From positions 1 to 64,000 of the forward strand of contig NZ_CP066339.1 of NCBI RefSeq assembly GCF_016406125.1: DNA of 64,000 bases, given 5' to 3'. Made by a program: the position numbers and the translations under genes. Origin of the DNA: Alicyclobacillus sp. SO9 (lineage in GTDB: Bacteria > Bacillota > Bacilli > Alicyclobacillales > Alicyclobacillaceae). This document shows, one piece after another, positions 52,324-62,023 of this stretch. The notes beneath the pieces are model-generated. The model had not been told where the DNA came from. It made no database searches and was given only the letters and a program-made list of their open reading frames with translations. Each line of letters starts with the position of its first letter. Positions within the stretch are counted from its first letter, which is position 1.

Positions 52324-53451
52324 CTAGGCTTGTTCTACCGGCACAATTGTATCTGCCGAAGGCTTTTCTTCCAGAACCAAACAACGATTTACTGGAACGG
52401 TCAGATGAACTTCATCCCCCTCGTTCCATTCCTTCTGATCCCATATTTCCAAAGTCAATACGGGGCTTCCCATAAGCTCAACCTTGTAACGCCAATTTGA
52501 ACCGTGGAATGCGCGTTGAACTACTTTTCCCTGGAAGTGCGTATTCGAAAATGCGCCCTCTTCAAGGTTGTGAGACGTTTGGTTTGCCTCCATGGTCAGG
52601 TCTGTCGGCCGAATAGAAACAATTTTTGCTTCTCCCACCGTTCCAGACCCAGCTGCTCGCACCATGTGACCGTGACAGTTTAAGGTAATTGTGCTGTCGT
52701 CGGAAAGCTCAGTCTTGCCTTCCAATAGGTTTGATGCACCCATAAACGAGGCTGTGAAGACCGTGCGCGGGCATTCATACAGTTCCTTGGGTGTGCCAAT
52801 CTGCTCAGTTCGGCCCTGGTTGAGTAAAACAATTGTGTCAGCCATGCTAAGTGCTTCTGATTGATCGTGCGTGACATAAATAGTGGTGGTGCCTGCTCTT
52901 CGAACGATATCCAGCAGGTCCCAGCGCATTTGTTCTCTTAATTTAGCATCAAGACTCGATAGAGGTTCATCCATTAGCATCACCGAAGGTGAAGGAGCTA
53001 AGGCGCGAGCAATCGCGATGCGCTGTTTCTGTCCGCCCGAAAGCTGGTGCGGGAACGCAGTTTGATAGTCGGACATTTGAACAATTCCCAAGACTTCTTG
53101 TACCCGTCTTTGAATCTCTACCTTTGTTGATTTGCGTAATTTCAATCCAAATGCCACATTCTCATAAACGTTCATATGGGGCCACAAGGCAAAATCCTGA
53201 AACACCATCCCCACTTTTCTCTTTTCCGGAGCGAGAGAATAGGTCGCGGAGGCCCAGGTGTCATTGCCAACTGTGACAGTCCCTGACTCTGGTGTTAAAA
53301 AGCCCGCGAGAATGTTTAATAGTGTAGTTTTTCCACAGCCAGACGGTCCCAGAAGTGCAGCAAACTCTCCTGTTTGAACTGAGAAATTGATGTCTTTCAG
53401 GACATGTTTTCCGTCAAAGGATTTATTTAACGAAGAGATATTAATCTCCAC
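52324..53451 (-). CDS. ABC transporter ATP-binding protein (FbpC/PhnT type)
   Basis: The 375-residue ATPase has Walker A GPSGCGKTT, signature LSGGQKQRI, Walker B LMDEPLSSLDA and a C-terminal TOBE-like domain. This subfamily serves Fe(III), 2-aminoethylphosphonate or hexose-phosphate importers. The GTG start overlaps the permease stop by 11 bases. The upstream PhoP-type repeats favour a phosphorus-containing substrate over iron. Confidence 0.88.
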   Translation of the reverse strand: MEINISSLNKSFDGKHVLKDINFSVQTGEFAALLGPSGCGKTTLLNILAGFLTPESGTVTVGNDTWASATYSLAPEKRKVGMVFQDFALWPHMNVYENVAFGLKLRKSTKVEIQRRVQEVLGIVQMSDYQTAFPHQLSGGQKQRIAIARALAPSPSVMLMDEPLSSLDAKLREQMRWDLLDIVRRAGTTTIYVTHDQSEALSMADTIVLLNQGRTEQIGTPKELYECPRTVFTASFMGASNLLEGKTELSDDSTITLNCHGHMVRAAGSGTVGEAKIVSIRPTDLTMEANQTSHNLEEGAFSNTHFQGKVVQRAFHGSNWRYKVELMGSPVLTLEIWDQKEWNEGDEVHLTVPVNRCLVLEEKPSADTIVPVEQA

Positions 53452-55246
53452 TACCCATCGCCTCCAGACCTATGCTGCTTCCTGCACCTTCAACCTGCGA
53501 CACGTGGACAGTACTGTCGTGTTGCTTTCCGATGGTACGCTTTTGGACCCGGTAAATAATGTAGCGGCCTAACCCGTACAGCCCTAATACAAAAATCATT
53601 CCTATCACTGTGAGAGCGGAGCCTTGAGCCCATTCAAAGGACTTAAACTTTGACGCAATCTCAATGGGAAGCGGAGGCTGTCCGGCCGGATACAGCAGTG
53701 AAGACGCGGGCAGCTCAAACATGATGCCTGTCTGTGTCAGAAAGAACGTCGAAACCATTGTGGAACTGATTAACGGAAACACGATTTTTTGCATTACTCG
53801 AATCTGTTTAGCACCCAAGCTTTGTGCAGCTACCATCAGATTTGGAGACAACTGAGAAATTGCACCAATGTCTAAACGGATGGCGTATGGAAGTGTTCCG
53901 GCAATGTAAGCCATGCCTAAACAAATTGAGGTTCCATACAACACTAAGTGAATTGGAATCAGCCAGTTGGCATTCCAGGCAAAAATGAAACCAGCAGCCA
54001 GGACAATTCCCGGAATGGCAATTGTCGCCATGGTAATGGCATTCACGAACTTCATAGCTGGTGATTTTTTAAACTGGAGGAGGTAGGCAATATACAGCGC
54101 AATCACCATGGTGATGACTGCGGCTGACAGGCTGTAGCCCAGAGATCGAAGTACAGACGAGACCCCTTCTCCACCTAACTGAAGCGCCTTTGCATAGTGA
54201 TGAAAGGTCCAGTTGGAAGCGGCAATTCCATTACTAAACGTCTTCCACATGGATGCCACCGCGGTTGAGCCCGCAGGAATCAGAAGACCAATGGCAGCTA
54301 CAATGAGAGCTGCTGTTGTTCGCCAGTTCATGGACTGGCGAGCGCTGCTCTGTGCTGCGGCGCGGCTTTGATTCGATACGGTTACGTAGGTGCCTCTTCG
54401 CATCCACCACATCTGCAACCAAATTGCTAGTGCCATGATGACAAGCAGCACTAACGATAAAACTGCAGCCGCCGCATAATTCACAGGTGCTTCGTAAAGC
54501 GATGCGTAGATCTGAAAAGTCAACAAAGGAATGTGCGTTTGCGGCGTAATCGCTGCAGCAAAGCCAAAGTCTCCAAACCCTTCGGCAAAAGCGATGGATA
54601 CCCCAGCAAGCAAGCCGGGTGTTAAAAGCGGCATGGTGATGCGGCGGAAAATCGTCCACCGACGGGCACCAAGGGAGCGGCCAGCGCGTTCAAACTCGAT
54701 ACCGAGATTCTCGACGGCCTGCATCATAGCCAAATGAACAAACGGCAGATACCTTAGCCCCATGACCACAACGAGTCCAGGCTTGGAGAAAAACCAATTA
54801 GACCACCCGTTAGGCAGTCCAAAAATCTGAGCTGCAATTCCTCCGTCCTGCATAAATATCATCCAGCCTTGGGCAATGATGTAGGACGGTGCAAACAAGG
54901 TCATCCAGATGAGCAAGTCAAGGACGATTTTTAGCTTCCGCGGCGCTTGTGACGTCCCAAAAGCCGTCAAGGTTCCAAGGATTGCCGCAACGACAGCTGC
55001 CGCAAGTCCAATCCAAAGTGAGTTGAACAAAGCCTCCATGTTCAGCTTGTCACTGAAAACGCCGATGATGGGCTTCAGTGACGGTGCAAGGCTCATCTTC
55101 TGGTCGAAGATGTGCGGGAAAATAATCTGCAATAACAGTGATGCAAGAGGATAGAGTATCAGTACTGCAAGAATCAAGAGGCTAGGGAGACTCGTTCCCC
55201 AACCCTTGATTCGCAGTGATTTTGATTTAGTGCGTGATGTTGTCAT
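53441..55246 (-). CDS. ABC transporter permease, two-domain fusion (FbpB/PhnU type)
   Basis: The 601-residue permease contains two binding-protein-dependent permease domains in one chain, with about twelve helices. EAA-type loops appear as NLGIEFERAGRSLGARRWTI and LSPNLMVAAQSLGAKQIRVM. Such fusions are typical of AfuB/FbpB and of phosphonate PhnU2-type systems. The ATG lies inside the end of the binding-protein gene (20-base overlap), so translation is coupled. Confidence 0.9.
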   Translation of the reverse strand: MTTSRTKSKSLRIKGWGTSLPSLLILAVLILYPLASLLLQIIFPHIFDQKMSLAPSLKPIIGVFSDKLNMEALFNSLWIGLAAAVVAAILGTLTAFGTSQAPRKLKIVLDLLIWMTLFAPSYIIAQGWMIFMQDGGIAAQIFGLPNGWSNWFFSKPGLVVVMGLRYLPFVHLAMMQAVENLGIEFERAGRSLGARRWTIFRRITMPLLTPGLLAGVSIAFAEGFGDFGFAAAITPQTHIPLLTFQIYASLYEAPVNYAAAAVLSLVLLVIMALAIWLQMWWMRRGTYVTVSNQSRAAAQSSARQSMNWRTTAALIVAAIGLLIPAGSTAVASMWKTFSNGIAASNWTFHHYAKALQLGGEGVSSVLRSLGYSLSAAVITMVIALYIAYLLQFKKSPAMKFVNAITMATIAIPGIVLAAGFIFAWNANWLIPIHLVLYGTSICLGMAYIAGTLPYAIRLDIGAISQLSPNLMVAAQSLGAKQIRVMQKIVFPLISSTMVSTFFLTQTGIMFELPASSLLYPAGQPPLPIEIASKFKSFEWAQGSALTVIGMIFVLGLYGLGRYIIYRVQKRTIGKQHDSTVHVSQVEGAGSSIGLEAMGSGD

Positions 55247-56336
55247 TAAACCACTTCTTCAATTGATTTTCGTTCTTCGCTGCTTTCACTGGATTTACAG
55301 AAAACCAATTAATGCCGCCTTGCTGTCTTGCCGAATCCGGTTTAATGCCCTTGATGATTGGGTTATAGTACGAATCTCCGCCGCCGTTCTTCGGATTAAT
55401 CATGGCCTTCTGTCCTTGTTTAGACAGGACAAATTCGACAAACTTCTTCGCTGCCGCCATATCTGGTGCATTTTTTGCAATTCCCATTACGTCAGGAAGA
55501 GTAAAAGTACCTTGTGTCGGATAGACAATCTTAATTGGGGCTCCCTTTTGCTTTGCCGAAATCAAAGCGGAGTCCTGAATGGCAGCCACCTTAATTTTGC
55601 CGGATGTCAATGCCTTCAGTGTGACACCGTTGGTACGGAAGATTTGCATACCGTTCTTCTTGGCTTGGGTAAAGAACTGCTTGCCTTTTGTCTGACCCAT
55701 CATTTGCATCATGCCTGCAACAAACGGGTAGGCGGGACCAGAAACACTTGGATTGTTCATGCCAAAAGCGTTCTTGAACTCAGGTTTTAGCAGGTCGCTG
55801 TAGGTTTTCGGTGCCTTGGAAGCAGGCAGATTCTTGGTGTCGTAAGCAAGTGCAACTGCGGCGGTGATTCCGCCGGGGAAGTAAGCGTGATCGGAGGGGA
55901 CATTCTTTTTGCCAAGCGCAGTGTAGTTACTGAAGTCGTTGGGTGTCCAGTTCTTCAGAAGCAGGCCCTGGTTGTCGAGGGATTGCATTGTAGAAGGTCC
56001 GTCGAACCAGACAACGTCCCAGTGAGGGTTGTTCTTTTGAGCTTCCACGTCTGCGACGGTTGGTCCAGTGGATGCATCTTTCACAACGGTTTTAATACCG
56101 GTAGCTTTTTCAAATGCCTTACCCATTGCCTTGTCATAGCCCTGGGCGGAATAGATAACGAGTTTCTGGGATTTTGCTGACGATGATTTCGTGGAGTTGG
56201 ATGTAGTGTTGGATTGACTCCCTGATCCCGATGACGCAGCATTGTTCGTCCCTGTACCGCAGCCGCTTATAACAACTGCGGTTCCGGCAATCGCTAGAAA
56301 TGATAGAGCAGTGTGCTTCATATTACGCATCGCCAA
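55227..56336 (-). CDS. ABC transporter substrate-binding lipoprotein (AfuA/PhnS type)
   Basis: The 369-residue binding protein has a lipoprotein signal peptide (lipobox ISGC, Cys about 26), a Ser/Asn-rich linker and a type II periplasmic-binding domain (KLVIYSAQGYDKAMGKAFEKATG). The family covers iron(III), 2-aminoethylphosphonate and hexose-phosphate binders. The YYNP near the C-terminus is only weakly like iron-binding tyrosines. TTG 56336 and ATG 56330 are both possible behind GGAGG. It is first in a three-gene operon preceded by five PhoP-box-like repeats. Confidence 0.88.
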   Translation of the reverse strand: MAMRNMKHTALSFLAIAGTAVVISGCGTGTNNAASSGSGSQSNTTSNSTKSSSAKSQKLVIYSAQGYDKAMGKAFEKATGIKTVVKDASTGPTVADVEAQKNNPHWDVVWFDGPSTMQSLDNQGLLLKNWTPNDFSNYTALGKKNVPSDHAYFPGGITAAVALAYDTKNLPASKAPKTYSDLLKPEFKNAFGMNNPSVSGPAYPFVAGMMQMMGQTKGKQFFTQAKKNGMQIFRTNGVTLKALTSGKIKVAAIQDSALISAKQKGAPIKIVYPTQGTFTLPDVMGIAKNAPDMAAAKKFVEFVLSKQGQKAMINPKNGGGDSYYNPIIKGIKPDSARQQGGINWFSVNPVKAAKNENQLKKWFNDNITH

Positions 56337-56431
56337 TTTAACCTCCAGTTTTTCACTAAGTTTCGATAGAATGTCACTTTTTCTTGTCGAAAGCCGTTGT
56401 GTTACGGCTAAGTTGCATGGTAGATGACGAA

Positions 56432-56481
56432 TGTAAAGGTTTGTTTAAGGATTTGTAAGGTTCTTCATAAGTTTCTTTAAA
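56432..56481 (-). promoter_or_regulatory. PhoP-box-like array, five 11-bp-phased repeats
   Basis: Read on the minus strand the repeats are TTTAAA, TTATGA, CTTACA, TTAAAC and TTTACA. Plus-strand starts are 56476, 56465, 56454, 56443 and 56432, exactly 11 bp apart. They lie about 95-145 bases before the binding-protein gene. The pattern matches PhoP direct repeats and the array at 42082-42120. Confidence 0.78.
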
Positions 56482-56586
56482 AAAATAATTAACTTTAGAG
56501 TTGGTAAGTGCTAATTCATTTGAGTCCATTTGCCTAACTAAATTGGTTTGATTGAGGTGTCTAAATTCGTTGGTGAGGGCTCATTT

Positions 56587-56722
56587 GGGAGTGCGAAGGG
56601 AGTGCGAAGGGAGTGCGAAGGGAGTGCGAAGGGAGTGCGAAGGGAGTGCGAAGGGAGTGGGGCCGGGTCGGCGGGTCGGCGGGTTGGCGGGTTGGCGGGT
56701 TGGCGGGTTGGCGGGTTGGCGG
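56587..56722 (+). repeat. 11-bp and 8-bp G-rich tandem repeats
   Basis: Six copies of GGGAGTGCGAA in 11-bp phase (56587-56652) pass into GGGTCGGC/GGGTTGGC units of 8 bp (about seven copies, 56664-56722). The four-G-run pattern can form G-quadruplexes. It forms the G-rich leader of the following type B unit. No protein is supported in either frame. Confidence 0.85.
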
Positions 56723-56728
56723 GGGCCG

Positions 56729-57560
56729 GATAGTGCCTGAAAAGATCCTTATTGGGCAAAGGGAGGTGGAATTGTGATCCCAATGATCACTAATGCCCGC
56801 GGCTCAGGATATTAGTCTCATGAATGATCCCTAATGTGGGGAGGGGCGAGGTGGTGCGTGGGTGATAGGGATCAACGGGATCCCTATTGTAGAGGGGCCG
56901 TTTGTGATAGTGATCGCATCGATCACTATTGTTCGGCGGGCATTGGAATAGGGAGCGAAAGGATCACTAACAAAGGCGAGCAGGGAGAACTTCGATTGGA
57001 CTGGGAGCCTGCATCAGCGTTCTCCGCCTTAGCAATAACCAAATTTATACATTACGTAGCCTGTATGGCACGAGACTCACCTTTGACGGCAATAACTTGC
57101 ACCTTTCGGTGTATTATATATCCATTATTTTTCATTAAAGGAGCTTTCCGACTATCTGTTTCGCTCGCTTATTCGGATGGAGTTGATCCCGCTGCCGTCG
57201 CCGGCCTTGCAACCGGGAACGGAGCGCTGGTGCCGGCGGGTCGGCGGGTCGGCGGGCTGGCGGGGGCCGGATAGTGCCTGAAAAGATCCTTATTGGGCAA
57301 AGGGCGGTGGAATTGTGATCCCAATGATCACTAATGCCTGTGGCCCAGGATATTAGTGTCATGAATGATCCTTAATGTGGGGAGGGGCGAGGTGGTGCGT
57401 GGGTGATAGGGATCAACGGGATCCCTATTGTAGAGGGGCCGTTTGTGATAGTGATCGCATCGATCACTATTGTTCGGCGGGCATTGGAATAGGGAGCGAA
57501 AGGATCACTAACAAAGGCGAGCAGGGGAACTTCAATTGGACTGGGAGCCTGCATCAGCTT
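56729..57560 (+). repeat. Type B palindrome ladders, two units
   Basis: In unit 1 the palindromes lie at 56729-56756, 56772-56794, 56811-56835, 56864-56889, 56906-56931 and 56946-56971 (centre spacing about 41, 40, 53, 42, 40). Unit 2 repeats the pattern at 57268-57511. Spacing equals that of the 40-kb array. The fifth palindrome has arms ATAGTGATC and GATCACTAT here and ATAGGGATC and GATCCCTAT at 40 kb. The shared tail GACTGGGAGCCTGCATCAGC closes each unit. About 225 bases of unique sequence separate the tail of unit 1 from the G-rich leader of unit 2. Confidence 0.9.
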
Positions 57561-57683
57561 TATAACCGGTTTGACACGTCAGGCAGCCCACTTAATGGAT
57601 GTTCGCGTTGACTATTTCACACCAATATGATAAATATGATTTAAATGATGTTGGCTGTGTGATTAAGCGGTTGGAGGGATTGG

Positions 57684-58031
57684 ATGATGAGAGGACGTCA
57701 TGGGCACAGGTTTGGCGGGGGGCGGCACAGGAAACCTTTAATGTTTGGAACGACAAAGGTTGGGGAACGAGGACAAATTGTCATCCCAAAGGAAGCACGC
57801 GAAAAGTTTGATATTCAAGCGGGGGACAGCTTGTTTGTGATTGGTGATGAGGAGAAGCAGGGGCTGGCTATTGTTAAGGCAGATTTATTGGAAGGTTTCG
57901 CACTCCAGATTCTCCAGGGAATTGGTTACTTCAATAGTAACGATGAAAGCACGGAAGGTGATGGCGAGGAAAGTGGAGATTCGGAGGAAGCAACGAACCA
58001 AGGTGAGGATGACACTGACAGTAACAAATAG
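57684..58031 (+). CDS. AbrB/SpoVT-type transcription regulator
   Basis: The 115-residue protein has a basic His/Arg/Gly-rich N-terminal arm (1-20) and a swapped-hairpin AbrB domain (TTKVGERGQIVIPKEAREKF, then AGDSLFVIGD, about 23-70). The C-terminal tail is very acidic (about 90-115). The domain binds DNA as a dimer; relatives are transition-state regulators or antitoxins. No toxin gene is next to it. The first ATG has GGAGGG upstream. It directly follows the type B repeats. Confidence 0.85.
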   Translation: MMRGRHGHRFGGGRHRKPLMFGTTKVGERGQIVIPKEAREKFDIQAGDSLFVIGDEEKQGLAIVKADLLEGFALQILQGIGYFNSNDESTEGDGEESGDSEEATNQGEDDTDSNK

Positions 58032-58284
58032 AGGCTGGTAAAGCTAACAAGGGTAAGGCCAAATGCAACCATTGCAGTTGCTAATCATTGCAGTTGCAAT
58101 CATCAAATGCGACAATTGCAAATGCAACCATGGCAAATGCGACAATTGCAAATGCAAGCAGGCAAGCTAGGTAGTTTGGCGGGAAGGAGTGTGGCAGGGC
58201 GCTGGTCGAACCACGCGGTCGAACCACGCGATGCGCGGTCTCCCGCGAGCGTCCCTGCCCGGTGTTGTCCTGTACGAGATACGC
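58032..58284. repeat. Spacer with short direct repeats
   Basis: The motif AAATGCGACAATTGCAAATG occurs twice (from 58104 and 58135), with related ATTGCAGTTGC repeats before it (58071-58098). Further on, GGTCGAACCACGC occurs twice (58201-58230). No gene is seen. Confidence 0.65.
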
Positions 58285-59796
58285 TTAAGCTACCGTAGTT
58301 TTCTCCATGGATTTGACCACGTCAAGCAAATGGGCAGCCAAATTCGACAGTCCTGCAGTTGACGCGGCAATTTCCTGCATGGTCGCCATTTGCTGCTCAG
58401 TCGTACCAGCCACGGTTTCTGCATGGGCTGAGTTCTCTTCGGCCACAGTTCCCATTAGTCTGACGGAATCCGAAATTGTGGTGTTCTCGTGAATCGCGAC
58501 GGCGGATTGGTTCACTTCTGTTACCTGTGTGGCAACGCGATTGATGGCATTTTGGATGTCGGAGAAGATCTTTCCGGCCCGATTGACGACTTTTAAACCG
58601 GATTCTACTTCAGACGTCCCCGTCTGAACTGAAGTGATGGCGGATTGAATCTCGGTTTTGATTCCATCGACGTATTCAGCAATTTGTTTCGCTGCATTGG
58701 CTGATTGCTCTGCAAGTTTGCGAACTTCACCGGCGACAACGGAGAAACCTTGTCCAGCTTCACCTGCTCGAGCGGCTTCGATGGCTGCGTTTAGCGCCAG
58801 CAGGTTTGTTTGCGCTGATATGGTAGAGATAACGGCAGTAATTTGACCTATGTTCTCAGAGCGGTCCCCGAGTTCTGTTACAACTTCAACCAATTGGGCC
58901 ATATGATCATTGATTCTGCCCATTTGTTCAACTGCGTGTTCTATAATTTCTGCCCCTTGGGTTGCTTGAGTAGAGGTGCTTTTGGCGTCTTCGGCAACAT
59001 GATTGCTGTATTCCGTAATCTCTAGAATCATACGTGAGAAGTCTTTGATAGCATTCATGCCTTGTTGAACGGTCTCTACCTGTTTTTTTGATCCGTTTGA
59101 AATGCCTTCAATAGCATTGGCCACGTGCTCTGAGGCTGATGTTGTTTCTTCGGTACTAGCTGCTAATTCTTGTGCCGAGGTCGAGACCTGTTCGGAGGCA
59201 TTTGCAATCTGCATAATCAATTGTTTCATTTCTCGGTTGGAAGCATCAATCATTTCGCTTTGGCTTATGATCTTTGCTTTGTCACGTTGCCCAAGTCTGC
59301 TTTGAATGACAAGAGCCCCAGAGACAAGAATCAGCATCAGCAGGACCACTTGAATGTCTGTTGGGTTATTAGCGATTTTTTGATTCGGCAATGTGAGCAG
59401 ATAAATGGTAATGAGAATTGAGGCGATTACATTCGTCAGAACAGCCCTCCAGTCGTGATACAGGGATATGACTGCCATGCCAAAAAAGACGACGAGGTAG
59501 ACACTTAACGTCTGGTCTTGAATAACAATTGTAAATGAAATGATAGCCATAATAATCGCCATGACATACATGGTTTGTGAGGTAAACCATTTTCTCCAAA
59601 CCATAATGCTAGTGATGATTATGAGAGGGAGGACTACAAACAGGTATCCGGTCATGGTTGCTAAAGTCGCTCCTGTGGTGAGGTTTGCCGCAAAGCCCAG
59701 TGCGTAGGAAACCCATAGAATGATGCCTAGTAGTCGATTTCTTGAAACGAGATCGCGTTGACTATCGTGTGCGATGCTAGAAGGTTGACGCTCCAT
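58285..59796 (-). CDS. Methyl-accepting chemotaxis protein
   Basis: The 503-residue chemoreceptor has an N-terminal block of about six membrane helices (about 23-172) with no large extracellular sensor domain and no obvious HAMP domain. The cytoplasmic signalling domain follows, with the hairpin tip [19 protein letters not shown] and the [12 protein letters not shown] segment that contacts CheA/CheW. The membrane block itself may sense membrane state or a small ligand. I start at ATG 59796 behind AAGGAAGGG. A longer frame starts 19 codons upstream. No che genes lie nearby. Confidence 0.9.
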   Translation of the reverse strand: MERQPSSIAHDSQRDLVSRNRLLGIILWVSYALGFAANLTTGATLATMTGYLFVVLPLIIITSIMVWRKWFTSQTMYVMAIIMAIISFTIVIQDQTLSVYLVVFFGMAVISLYHDWRAVLTNVIASILITIYLLTLPNQKIANNPTDIQVVLLMLILVSGALVIQSRLGQRDKAKIISQSEMIDASNREMKQLIMQIANASEQVSTSAQELAASTEETTSASEHVANAIEGISNGSKKQVETVQQGMNAIKDFSRMILEITEYSNHVAEDAKSTSTQATQGAEIIEHAVEQMGRINDHMAQLVEVVTELGDRSENIGQITAVISTISAQTNLLALNAAIEAARAGEAGQGFSVVAGEVRKLAEQSANAAKQIAEYVDGIKTEIQSAITSVQTGTSEVESGLKVVNRAGKIFSDIQNAINRVATQVTEVNQSAVAIHENTTISDSVRLMGTVAEENSAHAETVAGTTEQQMATMQEIAASTAGLSNLAAHLLDVVKSMEKTTVA

Positions 59797-59929
59797 GTTA
59801 TTCCCTTCCTTGTATATTAAGAACAGCTGCTGAATTGGTTTACGTAAAACCATAATGTAGTTGCTCTATTAAATTTCTGTTCCTTGAAAACCTAATCAAA
59901 TGTTGATAGACCTTTCTGTGACAAAGTGA

Positions 59930-60236
59930 GTGTTTACGACCTCGGGCTGATCTTGGGAAAATAGCCGTAGGTGTCTACCAAGGGAATGTTCCTATCCCTC
60001 CCGTTGCCCCTCATCTGAGGGTGTCTTCCGAGGAAAGATTGTTCCCCTGGCCCCATGGAATAGACCTACACGCTGACTGTTTCCCGGTCCGTCATCCCTC
60101 CTGCCAGCAGAAGGAGGCTCGTGCACCGATGACGTCTGGTGTATTCCAATAGCTCGCAAGGCTGTCGTTCATGGGTTTCCCAGGGTCATCCCGAGGTCGC
60201 AGGCATCTGCATCCCAACCTGAAGGAGGTGATTATA
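59930..60236 (+). ncRNA. Predicted IS110 left-end region with possible bridge RNA
   Basis: About 300 bases of structured-looking non-coding sequence precede the IS110 transposase. IS110-group elements encode a bridge RNA here that guides target choice. Two related segments, GGTGTCTACCAAGGGAA (59970) and GGTGTCTTCCGAGGAAA (60020), lie 50 bases apart. The ends of the element and the RNA boundaries cannot be set from one copy. Confidence 0.4.
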
Positions 60237-61486
60237 TTGACTTCCTCCTTGTTTGTCGGAATTGATGTAGGCAGCCAAGAGAACGTGGTTTGCTGCTTAA
60301 CACAGGACGATGAGAAACGACCTGTGAGTCGATTCACCGTTACCAACAATCGTCCTGGGATTTTAGAGTTTCAGGATCGTATCTCCAAGCTGGCAAAACA
60401 GAAACAGGCTGAAGAGATTCTCTTTGGTCTCGAACATACTGGATGCTACTCAACCCATGCCGCCATGTATCTGCAACGTCATTTGGACTTTGGTGTTCAG
60501 CGTAGGGTCTACGTCTTTAACCCCAGTCTTATCAGGGAGTTTAAGAAATCCCATTACCTGAGTGCCCCCAAGAACGATAGAGTAGATGCCTGGTTTATCG
60601 CAGCTAAGCTTCGGACAGGCCTTCTCCCGCATCCCTTTACCTGGAGCGAGCCGCTCATGGCGTTGCAGCGCTTGACGCGAGCCCGCTACCACCTGATGCA
60701 GGATCTGTCTAGAGAGAGCAACTTCCTCATGACGAACTTGTATCTCAAGTTCAGTGACTACAGCAGCACAGGTCCCTTTAAGAGAAACAAGCTCTCGGCA
60801 ACTTCCATTGCTGTCATGGAGGAATTCGAATCCGTTGAGGAACTCTGTGAGATGCCCCTTGAGCGTCTCATTGAATTCCTTGTGGCACATGGCAAGAACC
60901 GATTCGAAAATCCTGAGGTCGTTGCTAAAGTGCTACAGAAGGCTGCTCGCTCCTCGTACCGGCTACCCAGTCGATGTCGGACTCGGTCAATCTCGCAATG
61001 GCTTCTAGTATTCGCGTGATTCGAACGGTACAAGAGCAACTGAAGGCACTACGCAAAGGAATTGAGGACCACTTGGCGACGATCCCGCAAACCCTTGATT
61101 CCATTCCCGGTATCGGTCCCATTCTTGCTTCCGGCATTGTAGCTGAGCTGGATGTAAGCCAGTTTAAGAGCCACGCGGAAGCCGCTAAACACGCCGGGCT
61201 CGCTTGGACCGTTCACCAGTCCGGGAAATTCACAGCCAACCGAACTCGACTGATTCATTCTGGCAACCGCTACCTCAAGTACTACATGGTTGAAGCGGCA
61301 AACAGTGTCCGGGTGCACGACCCTGTTTTCGCCGAGTACTATGCCAAGAAGAGAGCGGAGCCAAAGGAATTTGCCGAGGGACGTACCCTTGCGCTTACAG
61401 CCCGGAAACTGATGCGAGTGGTCTTCTATCTGCTAAAGACCAACCGACTTTACACTCCGGAAGGAGGGGTCCGACAACGCGCATAA
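60237..61486 (+). pseudogene. IS110-family transposase, frameshifted
   Basis: The N-terminal half (60237-61019) has the DEDD RuvC-like catalytic domain: FVGIDVGSQ, GLEHTGCYS and KNDRVDAWFIA. The C-terminal half (60974-61486) has the Tnp_20 domain (SIPGIGPILASGIVAEL, then HSGNRYLKYYM). The two lie in different frames and a -1 shift near 60970 would join them into about 416 residues, the normal length. There is no classic slippery heptamer at the junction, so a single-base mutation is likely. The TTG start follows GAAGGAGGTG. Confidence 0.88.
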
Positions 61487-61948
61487 ACTTACCGCGATCG
61501 ACCTCTATCCACCAGTTCCTAGGTTTTTCACCATATTTTAAAAATCTAGGTAGGGTGGGCTTAGTTGAGTATTGCTAATTTTGGCACCACGTCCAACGTA
61601 GTAGCAATTCGACAAATATTATGTCACCTTAGGGCCTTGACATCGTACCGCTGCTCTTTTCTAGTAAGATGCTAGAATATAAAGGTACTATAGCACTCTA
61701 TGGTATGGAAAAATAGCTTCAAAGAGACGACTGGCGGTCTAAACTGGCGGTCTAAAGAGTCGCGGTGTCTTCATATGCTCAAATGTGGTCTATAATAGGA
61801 TATTCTGTATCTATATGCATTGCGTCGAGGGGTGCGCCAAGATGCGGTAGACTCCTTCGTGATTAGACTCCTTCGACGGTTAGATATCTTTACAAACTGT
61901 AGATCCCTGTGTAACATGGAAACTGAATAAACTATATTGGTTTCCACG
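61487..61948. other. Spacer between IS110 element and TetR gene
   Basis: It contains the right end of the IS110 element at an unknown point. A short hairpin with arms CCTAG and CTAGG (about 61519-61553) lies after the transposase. No gene is supported. Confidence 0.5.
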
Positions 61949-62023
61949 GTGTAAGTGCGCATAGTGAAAGTGCAAATAGTGTAGGTACACATAGTCTAGG
62001 TGCACATGGTGTAAGTACGCATA
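61949..62023 (+). repeat. 15-bp tandem repeat, five units, upstream of tetR-type gene
   Basis: Units start at 61949, 61964, 61979, 61994 and 62009. The consensus is GTGTAAGTGCGCATA, in exact 15-bp phase. The array ends 39 bases before the regulator's start codon, so it overlaps or adjoins the promoter and could be an operator array. Confidence 0.85.

Noticed and set aside
56538-56783. Pro-rich minus-strand and Gly-rich plus-strand frames
   Set aside because: They are direct translations of the 11-bp and 8-bp tandem repeats.
60960-61020. Programmed -1 frameshift in the IS110 transposase
   Set aside because: No slippery heptamer is visible at the overlap and the IS110 family normally has a single open frame. 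A mutation is simpler.
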